Source of the DNA: Ascarosepion bandense
Taxonomy: Eukaryota > Mollusca > Cephalopoda > Sepiida > Sepiidae
Direction: 5' to 3'
Length of the DNA stretch: 64,000 nucleotides
Assembly: GCA_037127315.1 (NCBI GenBank)
Contig: JBBBDQ010000442.1
Coordinates: 2,436,001 to 2,500,000, forward strand
Shown: positions 45,623-59,104 of the stretch, in pieces
Numbering within the stretch: the first letter of the stretch is position 1
Layout of the letters: each line of letters begins with the position of its first letter
Program-made: the position numbers and the translations under genes
The notes under the pieces: model-generated
What the model was told of the DNA's origin: nothing
What the model saw: the letters and a program-made list of their open reading frames with translations, nothing else
The model's database searches: none

Positions 45623-45955
45623 TGATACGATAGTTCTAACATTTATATTTTTGTCCTGGGTGTGATGATAAACTGAATCCAGCAGCAAGGCCTCTGATTG
45701 GGAGGTGGTGAGGAGTATGGAACCTCTTCTTAATTACTGTTGTTCCCAGGTTCACCCTGATTCTGTGTGGTAGCAAGTATTAGGGTCCCAGCCATGGGCA
45801 AATATTGAACCCCTACCTCCAAAACTGGAGTCAAAACACTATGAAAGTGTAAAAATAGACTTTTATAGTAAAAATTCCAGCAATACATAGTTGAAAGAAA
45901 AAAATAATACATGTAATACATTTTTGAAGAAAAAAAGTATTACCAGCAATATATA

Positions 45956-46666
45956 TTAGGTTGTCTCAAAAGTTTGTAAACACTTGCGAAATGGGTCTAT
46001 CTGGTCCAGCACAATCGAGACAAGTTCAGAAAGGACAAAAGACACCGTCGATTCCAAAACAAGATTGATTCGGCAAGAAAATCATGTTGTGTGTTTGGTG
46101 GAACTTTGAAGGAATCGTGCATTTTGAGTTGGTTCCGAATGGTCATACCATCAGTGCCGAGCTTTACTGTCAGCAATTTGAGCGGGTCTATGAAAAGTTG
46201 AAGCAAAAGTACCGGGCTCTGATCAACCGAAAATGCGCTTTGATGCAGGAGGACAATGCTAAGCCACACACCACCAAGAAGACAAGTTTGTAGAGCTGGA
46301 TGGCGTTGAGGTTCTGCCACATCCAGCCTACAGTCCTGACTGTGCTCCATCAAATTACGGTCTTTTCCGCTCAATGTAACACTTTCTGAAGGGCTGCCGA
46401 TTCGGCTCATTTGATGAAGTCGAGGAAGCGTGTCAAGGATTCTTTGATTCGAAGTCGCCTAAATGGTACTTTGACTAGATCCAAAAGCTTGTAGATCAAT
46501 GGCAGAAAGTCTTGGAAAATGACGGCCTTTATTTTGAGCAATAATTTTTGTTGTTTTTGCGAATAAAATTTCAAATTTTTTGCAAGTGTTTTCTGGTAAC
46601 CTTAGATTACTTGGCGAGTAAAATTTCAATTTTTGCAAGTGTTTACGAACTTTTGGAACAACCTAA
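45956..46666 (+). mobile_element. Internally deleted mariner transposon
   Basis: The terminal inverted repeats are ttaggttgtctcaaaagttt-gtaaacacttgc on the left and its imperfect complement gcaagtgtttacgaactttt-ggaacaacctaa on the right, flanked by TA. The element is about 710 bp, roughly half of a full mariner. The missing part is the N-terminal half of the transposase gene. Confidence 0.9.
46084..46545 (+). pseudogene. Mariner transposase C-terminal pseudogene
   Basis: The frame reads MLCVWWNFEGIVHFELVPNG and MQEDNAKPHTTKKTS, then after a frameshift LPHPAYSPDCAPSNYGLF, and later NDGLYFEQ before a stop. The conserved mariner blocks WWD..G.V.FE, HDNARPH and YSPDLAPSDY are all present, so the second and third catalytic aspartates survive (in EDNAKPH and YSPDC). 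The first aspartate lies in the deleted half. At least one frameshift and two in-frame stops abolish function. It belongs to the mariner family; the subfamily was not determined. Confidence 0.88.
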
Positions 46667-46819
46667 TATTTTTGAAAGAAAAAAATATTACCAGTAACCA
46701 ATATCTGACTAAATCAACTTTCTCACTATAACTGGACATTAAAAAAAAATACCTTGAAAAACCCACATTTTGGCATTAAATAACCCACAGAGGTCAATAT
46801 GCCATTTAACTAAACCCAA

Positions 46820-47340
46820 ACATTTATATTCCAGAGAATGTAAATAAATCTAAAAGACATGCCTGTGTGGCTAATCAGTATTTCATTGATTCATTCATTC
46901 TTTTTCTATGGCTTATCAATAGACAAGAAAGTATTATGTGACTGGACTGGGGGATCAATTCTTTATTACAATCTATATATAAAATGATCCCCCACTTTTT
47001 AGCCACGCTAGTTTCCATACATTTATATTCCAGAGAATGTAAATAAATCTAAAAGACATGCCTGTGTAGCTAATCAGTATTTCATTGATTGATTCATTCA
47101 TTTTCTATGTCTTATTAATAGACAAGAAAGTATTATGTGTATATAAATTGGGAGACCATTTCAATATTACAACCAATGTATAAAATGAACCCTCACTTTG
47201 TAGTCCCTGCAGTTTCCATACATTTATATTCCAGAGAATGTAAATAAATCTAAAAGACATGCCTGTGTAGATAATCAGTATTTGATTGATTCATTTTTAT
47301 GGCTTATCAGCCCTTTTTGTTTTTTAGATTGTAAGAATTT
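46820..47340. repeat. About 198-bp tandem repeat containing palindromes
   Basis: The block catttatattccagagaatg followed by taaataaatc begins at about 46822, 47019 and 47220. The first two units each include a palindrome (46945-47005 with gactgggggatcaattct; 47147-47205 more decayed). Confidence 0.85.
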
Positions 47341-47524
47341 GGTGGGAGAGGGGAATAATGATTTTTAGTGATACAAGTCTTACTAATTAACCCATAACTG
47401 GGGGTAGAAGAGGTGATGTCATACAAGGGTATTTGCATGTAATTTAACAAAAAATCCAAATGATATTGGAACTGTGTACTCCAGTTAACAATTCTGAGCC
47501 ATTACACCACCCACACATCCAAGC

Positions 47525-47600
47525 TTCCAGCACCTGGTATTCCCACACAGTCACCCATCTAGGTCAGTGAGGTGTTAGTTCTGATAAGATTGGATATTTT
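47525..47600 (-). repeat. 5S rRNA-derived fragment
   Basis: The minus strand reads gatgggtgactgtgtgggaa followed by taccaggtgctgg, the 3' part of a 5S rRNA. The upstream part is degraded. Confidence 0.65.
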
Positions 47601-47689
47601 TTATAGCAGATAATTTATGGATTCGAAACACGTGTAGCAACACAAATATAATTATGGATACTTAATGTATTATACAAAAGATAATTAAT

Positions 47690-47732
47690 ATTGATAATAA
47701 TAATAATAATAAATAATAATAATAATAATAAA
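47690..47732. repeat. (AAT)n microsatellite
   Basis: An interrupted trinucleotide repeat. Confidence 0.9.
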
Positions 47733-47904
47733 TCTACTCTTTAAACAAAACGTTTACATTGTCTCACACTTTTTTCCCTACATAACAGTAATGAAAGATT
47801 TTTTTGTGTGTATACGTGATTTAATGTATATATTCTTAATTTTGTGACACTTTCTGTATTATCTTGGTATTATTTCAAACTATTTTTCTCATTTTGGTTG
47901 ATTT

Positions 47905-48850
47905 TTTTTTTTTTTTTTAATCATATCACCCCAAGCAAGGCGGTAACTCCACTGATGTGCAGGGGGCTACATAAGAGTGAGAAGATTAGAAAAGAGAAAA
48001 CCAGAAACCACATCCTAAACAGGAAACAAGGGATGAGCCTCTTCACCTGTTCAATAGACGTGGGTGTAGTGTGAACCGGGCGATAGTTTAGTCTATCTAC
48101 TCCAATTGAAATACATTTTATTATAGTTAACAGGTAATTTTTTTTTTAATTATAAATCTAAACTTATTTATAAATGGAACTTTGTCTGTGTGTGTATGTG
48201 TGTCCATTACCTATAGACTCCAAAACAGCTGAACCAATTTTCTTGAAAATTTACACAGTTGTACAATTAATCCATCTATTCCTTCCAGTTATGGATTAAA
48301 TTATAGGACAGATTGGGTTCTATAGCCTTGGTCGGCAACCAGTCTATCGCAGAAAGCAATGGCAACCTACTGCAGGATAATCTTCTGCCCAGTCAGTCAT
48401 GTCTCTTTCCAGACATGATCACTCAAGCGTGTATCACGTATGGCACTTAACTGACTGACTATAAGTGTCTGCGAGTGTTCTTACCTAGATAATCGAAAAA
48501 ATCGGGTTATAGAAGGAGTGGTTCAATTTTAATCAAATTTGATACACTCATAGACAAAGACATAAGAAACAATATTCAGAAGTTTCAAGGCTGCAGTTCT
48601 TACAATAGTGCAGAAAATTGATAATATATATATATATAAAAAAGGCAAGATGTTTGTTTGTGTGTGTGTGTGTGTTTATCTGCCTGTATGTCTGTATTTT
48701 TTTCAGCCCTTTTATTTTAGTTTTTGCTTCAGGTTTGGCTCTAAGTAGGTATAATTGTAGTTCTTAGTCTCAGCCATGATACCATTTACTCAGAGGACTT
48801 ATTTAACCTTCAAATTTCTTTTCAAATTCGTTTCTTTATGAAATGGTAAA
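47905..48850. mobile_element. Composite: LINE-tail element, Helitron, SINE
   Basis: The LINE-tail fragment (47905-48085, minus) is followed by about 70 bp of intervening sequence, the Helitron 5' part (48165-48264), a SINE part (48265-48465) and the rest of the Helitron (48466-48850, eroded at its 3' end). The order and sequence from 47910 to about 48360 duplicate 22046-22497. Confidence 0.85.
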
Positions 48851-49009
48851 TAATAAATCTTTTTGAAAGGTTAATAATAAATATTGTATTGTAGTTGATT
48901 CACATATGTCAACAAAATTATGATCCACCTTGACACCCTGCTGATACCTCATGAATAAAGTACCATTCCATTTTAAACAGTGCCTTCATGAAAACAGGAA
49001 ATGATATAT

Positions 49010-49518
49010 TGTAGGATAAGAAATTAATTAAAATCAACTCTCTTCTTCATTTTTACAAAAATTTACAAAGACTTGGAAGGACTTAGCAATCCAGTGCTAA
49101 ATTAAACAAGAAGATAAATGACTTTGGCATCAGTCAAGAGTCAGATAGATGGGAGCCAAGAGATGACTAAAATGTAACCAACTTCAAATCAACCTGCACC
49201 TTGTTCTCTTTCAACAATTACTACTAGAACATTTTGTAAGAAATCTACCCTTAACCTCTTAATAATGTTTCTAATTGAACATTAACTTCTACAACTTATG
49301 TTATTCCTCCTTTTAATAAATTTCTATTTTAATATTCAAAATGTATATTTTATTATTCCACTCTTCTACACTAATCCACACATTCCAACTACCAACCTTC
49401 TGATGATGAAAACCTTCTGATGATAAGTCATTATAAAATTTATAAACTGTAGGGAGTTCGGTTAAGTCTGACACAAGGCCAAATCAAAGAAAAACTAACT
49501 AGCTCCCCTACAGCTACA
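49010..49518 (+). mobile_element. Solo LTR of family A with target duplication
   Basis: It starts TGTAGGATAAGAAATTAATT and ends CCCCTACAGCTACA. The ends are TG...CA with a short inverted TGTAG/CTACA pair, flanked by ATAT on both sides. An AATAAA-like signal is internal. At 509 bp it is shorter than the copies at 11820 and 12670. No primer-binding site or coding region adjoins. Confidence 0.75.
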
Positions 49519-50088
49519 ATATACTTGGTTTCAAAAGAAAGAAGTGAAGATAAACATGATTAATGGTGATTTAGCGAGATGGAAAAAGTTGCCAATTTCA
49601 AATTTTTTTTGTTTGTATTGCTTAATTAATAATAATAAAGAAAAAACGTTTGCAAGACAGGTTTTTGGCTAGTTTTTTTTGTTTTGTTTTTTGTTTTTAT
49701 AATCTTGTTAAAAAAAACATTGTTGCGTGAGTCAAATAAAAGTCAAACAGTAGCGGCAACAAGTGTATAACAATCTTCTTCACACACCGTTTTTTTTCTT
49801 TTTTTGCAGGTATGAAATTTTAATATTGCAATTATTTTTTTTATATACACTAATTATAAAATTGAAATTATATAAATTATTATTTGTAACTAAACAAGAC
49901 ACGTTAAACTCGCATAAACATTTTGAAAAATTCTATTCAATAATAATATTTATCAAATAAAATTTGAAAAAAATATCTGAATATGATGATTGAAAAAAAA
50001 ACCTCAGACCAGCAGACCTTCTATTTATTCATTTTTAGTGGGGGTTAAGTCGATAAACAAATAGAGTGGGGTCGTGATTTTCTAAGCG
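49519..50088. other. GATC intron 1, mostly unassigned
   Basis: It includes a member (49720-49820) of the dispersed segment ending tttttgcaggtatgaa. Nothing else is recognised. Confidence 0.5.
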
Positions 50089-50205
50089 TAGCTTAGATGT
50101 GGCACAAGGCCAAAAGTAAGGGACACCCAGTGAGGATCGAACTCACTACTCAATTTTAATGATTCTCTCTAGCGAGACCATTTACTCCACGTCGAGGCAG
50201 ACATC
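50089..50205 (-). mobile_element. tRNA-like SINE head, third type
   Basis: On the minus strand the A-box-like gacgtggagtaaatgg and the B-box-like gagttcgatcctc have tRNA spacing, followed by the gtgggtgtcccttac-like and ttggccttgtgcc blocks often seen in cephalopod SINEs. It does not fold as a complete tRNA by eye. Confidence 0.5.
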
Positions 50206-50269
50206 TTTTTTGAGAGCCTGTGCTTTGGAACAAAAACGCCTCCTAATATCTTGAAACTTGATTGGTTCC

Positions 50270-51030
50270 ATAGTAAGGTTTGAGTTTTGCTTGATTAACG
50301 GCATATCGACAACTCTGTGGGTTATTTAATGCCAAAAAGGTGGGGGTTTAAGGTGTAATATTTTTAGTATCCTTGTGGGTATAATTAACAAAGAAGTGGA
50401 TACAAAATATTAGCGTTGAGAGTAATATTTTATTTTCTTAGAGTGTTAAGTGTCTGCTGGCAACAGAACACATGTTGCCTGGTTAGAAGCCAGAGAGGAA
50501 CTGGCCAATCCTTTAGGTCAGGCACAGGTCAGGGAGATAGGGAGGGTAGGGGAAACAATGTATTCTCTGCATGGTAGTAGTATCTGACCTGAGGTCATTT
50601 TGGTTCATTCCTACAAAGGTATTTTTATTAATTTTCGGTTACAGTGAGAAAGTTCATTTTTAGTCAGATTTTAATGAAAATTTGTTTTTATTCTTTTTTA
50701 TTTAAAAAAAAAAAAAACGAAAATGTCTTCTCGTTTTGTATTAAAATGTTTTGTTGATAATATTTTTTTCCTTAAAAAATGTGTTATGGTAATATTTTTC
50801 CATCAAAAACGTGTATTTTTCTATAAAAGTCTATTTTTATGTATTTCTATAAAAGTGTATTTTTATGTATTTCTATAAAAGTGTATTTTTATACTTTCAT
50901 AGTGTTTTGACCCCAGTTTGAACCTGAGAACAACAGCTATTAAGAGGTGGTTCTATGCTCCTCACAACCTCCCAATCAGAGGCCTTGCTGCCGGATGCTG
51001 TTAACCGTCATGCCCAGGACCAGGTCTATG
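50270..51030 (+). repeat. Dispersed repeat X, copy 3
   Basis: This is the longest copy, with an insertion at 50380-50620. The end tcctcacaacctcccaatca followed by gaggccttgctg is shared with the minus-strand copy. Confidence 0.75.
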
Positions 51031-51684
51031 AGGGTTCTCTATATTTTGAATATTTGCATCATGTAGCTGTGCAAAATTTTCTATGTAATTTAAGATTAAG
51101 AGTCTCCCGGCAATGTTCTTGGAGGATAGAGTGTTACTGTTGTGGCTGCGTTATTGTTAGTAGTGTAAACTTTAACTAAAAATTTCCTGACCATAAAACT
51201 GCCGGTTACTCCCAGTCCCAACGTTGCGAAATATTATTGCTGAAGAGAAAGTGAAAACCATATTACTCGTACTGATCAAATAACACCAGAATTACAGTAC
51301 TTTTAACTTTAATGAGTTTTGCTTCGCGTAACTAAGATTTTGTAGAATTTAATTTCGTCTTTTTTAATTGGGAATCAAAAATTTAGAGGATGAATGAGCT
51401 CGTTATCTTCCTTAGTTACGTTTTTAATTTTTATTTATTATCCATGTTTTTCTGTTAATACAACATTGCAGGCACATTATGGAGAGTTTACCAAAATGTT
51501 TTTGTGTAATCCCCAATGTTGCACACAAGTTGTAGTCAACTATTCAAAAAGTCATCTTGTTAGATGGGTTGAATACCGGAGTTTTAGATCTTAAAAGGGG
51601 CGCCGAATATGACTCTAAAAACGGAAATGTAAGCCATATGTTTCAGTGTTTTAAATTAAAAAGCTTTTTGGATAGTAAACTCAC
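51031..51684. other. GATC intron 1, proximal part
   Basis: No repeat is recognised. Two overlapping plus-strand frames at 51394-51790 overlap GATC exon 1 and have no recognisable domain. Confidence 0.5.
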
Positions 51685-51759
51685 CTTGGAAAAGGAAGAC
51701 ACTGACCTAACACAGTTCACTTTGCGCAAAAAGCCAGTCCACAAGGAAAGAGAGCCCAT
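51685..51759 (-). CDS. GATC: GATC coding exon 1 (mitochondrial targeting sequence)
   Basis: The exon encodes MGSLSLWTGFLRKVNCVRSV followed by SSFSK, in phase 0, and ends at a consensus donor (AAG followed by GTGAGT). The peptide has hydrophobic residues, three basic residues and serines but no acidic residue, as expected of a mitochondrial import presequence; human GATC also starts with such a segment. The join K to VP leads directly into exon 2. The start was chosen because this ATG precedes the only in-phase stretch with a strong donor on the TRIAP1-facing side of exon 2. Confidence 0.85.
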
Positions 51760-52104
51760 CTTTTTTATACACTTCTTCTTTTTCCAGTAAAGTTTCTGTT
51801 CCACATACAAGACAATTATTCATTCAAGCAAATATACAAAAAGGAACAAAAAAAAAATTATGTTCGTCTTCCCTTTTGGGGCTGGTCGTGATTTTGTTTA
51901 CATTGTAGGCGCCGTCATTTCAATAAATTTCTCAACAGTAACAACAAAAGCAAAATAATTGACTGAAGTGCGGTGTAGGCGAGAATTTTGAACCTCTTTA
52001 AAAATAACACCCGGAATATTTGATGTTTCTAGCTATTCGTAAAAACTTAAGTGTTAAGTATGGCTGATCAGAATTGACATAATTGTTTAAATTTTTTCTA
52101 GTCT
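51760..52104. promoter_or_regulatory. Probable GATC 5' UTR/promoter region
   Basis: The region directly upstream of the GATC start codon is locally richer in GC and CpG (ggcgccgtcattt at about 51908; gcggtgtaggcgagaa at about 51990) than its surroundings. There is no clear TATA box. The assignment is positional inference. Confidence 0.4.
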
Positions 52105-52395
52105 GTCATTTAATTGCCATACGTGATACACGCTTGGGCGATCATGTCTTGAAAGAGACATGACTGGGCAGAAGATCCCACAGTAGGTTCAGGTTGCTAT
52201 TCTCTGTGGCAGACTGGTTGTCAGCTAAGGGTAACCCAATTTATCCTGTTGTTCAACCCATAACTGGAGGGAAAAGACGGATTAAAATACCTTTTCCAAG
52301 GGTATTTGTGCGCAAGTGAATTCAACTGGAATTCGAACTCAGTACCCCGATTTGTCGTTCCGAGTTGATATCCACTGCACCACAACGCAAATTAT
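52105..52395 (-). mobile_element. tRNA-derived SINE between GATC and TRIAP1
   Basis: On the minus strand it has the head gtggtgcagtggatatcaac, a B-box-like gagttcgaattcc and the body to the conserved 3' end. Confidence 0.9.
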
Positions 52396-52644
52396 TAAAC
52401 AAAATCTAAAACAAATAATTTAAAAAATACATTTGACGGAAAAACTTTGTTTTTAAGTTTGGTGTCTTTTATTCTTCATGTTTTGTTTTTTTTTTTTTTT
52501 CAGCTAATTAGTGGTGGTACCTACAATTTGCAGCACTGGGCAATCCATCATCCTTATGGTTACAAACGTTAATTAATCTTTTTGCCAAATTACATCAGAA
52601 CACAGGTCCGCAAAATGATTTTTTCGCGCCTTCCTAAAGAAAGG

Positions 52645-53065
52645 CATTTTTTTTTTTATAAGCGTTTCACCCCGAGCAAGGCACGTCACTGCCACTACTG
52701 CGCAGGGGCTACATAGAGTGGAGAAAGGATGATTAAATGTAGGAAATGTCAGAGGGTGTGTGATAGGCGGGTAAGGATACAGAGAATGAGGGTTGGGTAG
52801 ATGAGAGTGTTCTGAGAATAATTGGGAGTTAGTGTGATAGGTGTCTATTGACCCTACATTTAAACACCTGGAGATTGTAGCTGTCGGGAAAGCAGACTTG
52901 TGGAAGGGAGTTCCACAGGCGGGAAGCGCGAGAAAAGAAGCTGTTGGGGTAGAATTTACGGTTACATCTTATTTGTTTAACTGTAAAAGGGTGGGACCTA
53001 GTTGCTAATCTAGTATCTCGTGTAAATTCGTGCTTAGGCGGCACCAGTGATCCAAGCTCATGTGT
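52645..53065 (-). mobile_element. Jockey/CR1-like LINE 3' fragment between GATC and TRIAP1
   Basis: It starts with a T run and the reversed tail (cgtttcaccccgagcaaggc). The minus strand encodes ELGSLVPPKHEFTRDTRLAT and SRASRLWNSLPQVCF before a stop near 52829. Confidence 0.88.
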
Positions 53066-55860
<2,795 letters not shown>

Positions 55861-56109
55861 TTTTCTTTTCTTCTTTATATGTGCCGTGTCCGTTCAGGAC
55901 GTAGGCGATCATTGACCTTCACAACCCCCTTTCCTTTGTAGCTCATAACACTTTTTTTTTCTTTTGGTATCTCTCCAAAATGTGCTGATCGCTCACAAAA
56001 ATGACCGAAAATTAAGATATTTAAATTAATATTGATTGATTGGATTTAAAAAATTTTAATGTTTAATCTAAATCTAAACTTATTTATAAATGGAACTTTG
56101 TCTCTGAGT

Positions 56110-56179
<70 letters not shown>

Positions 56180-57960
56180 GTTACCTATAGACTCCGAAAC
56201 GGCTGAACCGATTTTCTTGAAAATTTACACAGTTGTACTATAAGCGTCTGCGAGTGTTCTTAGCTAGGTTTAGTGTCGAGGTACCCCTGATAAATATCGA
56301 AAATCGGTAATCGAAAAAATCGGGTGATTTTAATGAAATTTGATAAACTCATAGATAAAGACATAAGAAACAATATTCAGAAGTTTCAAGGTTGCACTTC
56401 TTACAAATAGTGCAGAAAATCGATAAAATTATATATATATATATATATATATAAGGCAAGATGTTTGTGTGTGTCTGTTTATCTGCCTTTTTTTTCAGCC
56501 CTTTTATTTTAGTTTTTGTTTCGGGTTTGGCTCTAAGTAAGTATAATTGTAGTTCTTAGTCTTAGTCATGGTACCATTTACTCAGAGGACTTATTTAGCC
56601 TTCAAAATTCAGTTTATGACAAAAAAACTCATTTGATATCGATAACAGGAAATCAAAATTTGACTTACAATCCATTCATTTTTCTTTCAGTCTACGATTT
56701 TGCTTTAACTGAAAACAACTATTGCTTTTTAGTCTTTCGTGTCAGTGTCCAAAGAGTCTGAGCTCCAGGACCATGGATTAGTTTTAAAGCTTTTGTTACA
56801 CCCGAGCAACGCTGGGCTATACTGCTAGTCATTAAATAAACGTTAAATTTTTTTTTAGATCCAATCAATATAATTTCTGTCTAAAATACACCAGAGTATT
56901 ATTTTGCTTATTGGAAATGGTAAATTTAATCATTTAACTTTCAATTAAATTTAAAATAAAAATTTCAAGAAAACTTTTTATGTTTAAAAATTCAATTTGG
57001 AAAGTTAGTTATCAAAATTGAGTAAAGGTACCTACTCTAAACCCTGCTCTGCCATCTACTTGCTCAAGCCCATCAAGTATGTCTCATGTTGCTTTCCCCT
57101 GCCTCTTTTTCCTTCTATCCATCCTGTGAGTATTAGATTCTCCAAGTACTCCTTCCTCATTACATGTTCCAGAAACTTCAGCCGTCTCTTCCTGATGTTC
57201 AGTATGAGTTACCTTTTCATTTCCATCCTCTCCAAAAGCCTGTCATTGCTCACATATTTGGTTCATGTTATCCTCAGCATCCTTCTGTATAACCTCATTT
57301 TTGTTGCTTCAAGTCTGTCTTTCATCTTTGATGAGATTGTCCAGCATTTGCTGCATGTAGGCGGACAGATATCACATCGCAGTTCAGTACTCCTTTTTTT
57401 TTTTTTCTGTTTCCAACAAAATTTTCCCGTTTCTCAACTTTTGGAATACGTCCTTGGCCATGCCAATATGACTTCAGATCATAGTGTCGCACTTTCTGTC
57501 TTCTGTTAGAACTCTTCCCAGGTATTTAAATTTTTGCTTGATTTTAGTATCTTCAACCTGTAGCTGGCATTTTGGCGCTTCTCTTTTTGCTGATGACCAT
57601 GCATTCAGTTTTCTAGTATATATAAGTAGTCCTTTCTTCACACTTTTCCTTGCTACCTTCTGTAGGAGGTCTTTTATTTTCCTTACCATATCTGCTATCA
57701 GCACTGTGTCATCTGTGTATCTGATATTGTTAAGATTGTGTTAAGATTGCCAATGATGAATCCTGGCAGGACTTCTAGTCCTCTCAGAGTTGCTTCACTT
57801 CTATTTTTGTAAATCTGCTGAACCCGTTTCCTGTCTGTTTACTGCCAGTATAGGTTCTTGATTATTCTAATATCTTTCCCGCATATGATGAAGTTGCCAA
57901 GAGTCCATGCTAATATAGTCTTGTCTCTTACAAAGTTAACCTTAGGTAAGTAATACTGGT
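55861..57960 (-). mobile_element. RTE-like LINE remnants in the TRIAP1 intron, interrupted by a Helitron
   Basis: At 55865-55930 the minus strand has the RTE C-terminal end (as at 36455). At 57030-57480 it has decayed C-terminal sequence, and at 57474-57704 the reverse-transcriptase block KIKQKFKYLGRVLTEDRKCD. These may be one old element split by the Helitron at 56073-56828; the junctions are too eroded to prove this. Confidence 0.65.
56073..56828 (+). mobile_element. Non-autonomous Helitron, copy 4 (complete)
   Basis: It starts TCTAAACTTATTTATAAATG after an A and ends with cccgagcaacgctggg, then ctatactgCTAG followed by T. It has a long (GT)n tract near the 5' end and (TA)n inside. Confidence 0.83.
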
Positions 57961-57984
57961 CATTAAGTTTGTTTTGCTGACCCT

Positions 57985-58440
57985 TGGCCATCTTAAATAA
58001 TTGGTCTTGTGCTCAGCAAATAATACTACCTACACTCCAAAACTCAATATCCAAATCCAATAACTCGGCCACTGGCACAGAGGAAATCCACTACACCTTC
58101 CTCAAAGGAAATCCGCTACACCTTCCTCAAAGGAAATCCGCTACACCTTCCTCAAGGAACTCCCAACAATATCCCTAGAATGTCTCCTAAATATAAACAG
58201 CAATATCTAGAACTCTGGCAACATCTCGCCTTTATGGAAGCAAGCCACAATCCTCAAAAAACGAAAAGATCTCACAAACCCTACCAGTTATAGACCAATT
58301 GCTTTAACCCTTTTTTTGCATATTGGTTACAACTGTAACCAATATGCAACAAAGGGTTAACCAGCTGTTGTTGCAAAACCCTTGAAAAAATTATCAGTCT
58401 AAGACTGACATGGTTCCTCGAATCAAACAAAAAAGCAACA
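57985..58440 (+). mobile_element. Jockey-like LINE reverse transcriptase fragment
   Basis: Broken frames read YTFLKELPTISLECLLNI, then WKQATILKKRKDLTNPTSYR, then RPIALT, then (after an insertion) SCCCKTLEKIISLRLTWFLE. This is the N-terminal fingers region of Jockey-type reverse transcriptases (SYRPIxLTSxxxKxxEK). A short triplication of gaaatccgctacaccttcct lies at 58080-58160. Confidence 0.8.
58304..58360. mobile_element. 57-bp palindromic piggyBac-like MITE with TTAA target duplication
   Basis: The sequence starts TTAACCCTTT and ends AAAGGGTTAA. The inner arms tgcatattggttaca and tgtaaccaatatgca are perfect complements around a few bases. TTAA on both sides and CCCTTT ends are piggyBac features. 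It interrupts the Jockey-like frame at a TTAA. Confidence 0.88.
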
Positions 58441-58765
58441 GTAATTAAAGCAAAAATTGTTAATGTTATAATTATTTTTTGAAGGAATGCACTGAAAATG
58501 ATTTTAATATTATTTACTATTATTAGAAATTTTATCATTTTAAAGAACAAATACATTGGGCATAGTTTTTATTAGGTGATTGAATTTAAAATGATTAGTT
58601 AACTATTTACATTCAGTTTATCATCCTTATCATTGTTGTTGTTATAAAAATGTTTCACCCAATGTGCTCTCCAGCCTTCAACAGGTGTATATATGGTCAG
58701 AGGGCACAATGTCTAAAATGTTGTGACAACGACAAAGATTATGCCAATGGTATGAATGTAGTGTC
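58441..58765. other. TRIAP1 intron, nothing recognised
   Basis: A+T-rich intron sequence. Confidence 0.5.
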
Positions 58766-59068
58766 AGTCAGTTAAGTGCTATACGTGATACACGCTTGGG
58801 CGATCATGTCTCGAAAGAGACATGACTGACTGGGCAGAAGATTATCCCGCAGTAGGTTGCCATTGGTTTCTGCAGTAGACTGGTTGCCGACCAAGGCTAT
58901 AGAACCCAATCTGTCCTGCTATTTAACCCATAACTGGAAGGAAGAGATGTATTAATACCTTTCCCAAGGGTATTTACGTGTAAGTGAATACAATGGATTC
59001 AACTGGAATTCGAACTCGGCTCCCTGGCTTCTCATTCCGAGCTGATATCCACTGTACCACAACGCATA
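58766..59068 (-). mobile_element. tRNA-derived SINE, full length
   Basis: On the minus strand it has the head gttgtggtacagtggatatc, the B box gagttcgaattcc and a complete body. Confidence 0.92.
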
Positions 59069-59104
59069 TACTCTACTTTAAATGATAACTACTCAGACGA
59101 AATA

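Larger units (their letters stand above)
45655..46825 (-). repeat. Dispersed repeat X, copy 2, interrupted by a mariner
   Basis: The two halves, 46667-46825 and 45655-45955, read in order on the minus strand as repeat X. The mariner element sits between them. Confidence 0.75.
28663..51759 (-). other. GATC: GATC gene, coding span of five exons
   Basis: The coding exons are 51759-51685, 44747-44697, 38009-37840, 34522-34419 and 28694-28663, with introns of about 6.9, 6.7, 3.3 and 5.7 kb. All junctions follow GT-AG and the phases are compatible (0, 0, 2, 1). The summed coding sequence is 432 nt, giving 143 residues and a stop; human GATC is 136. The introns hold nearly all repeats between 28.7 and 51.7 kb. 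UTR ends were not defined. Confidence 0.93.

Noticed and set aside
51394..51790. Plus-strand open frames opposite GATC exon 1
   Set aside because: No domain, no splice logic, and they overlap the better supported minus-strand exon.
51257..51790. A captured or multi-gene novel system
   Set aside because: No cluster of unknown genes exists in the window; coding content is limited to parts of four cellular genes and decayed mobile elements.
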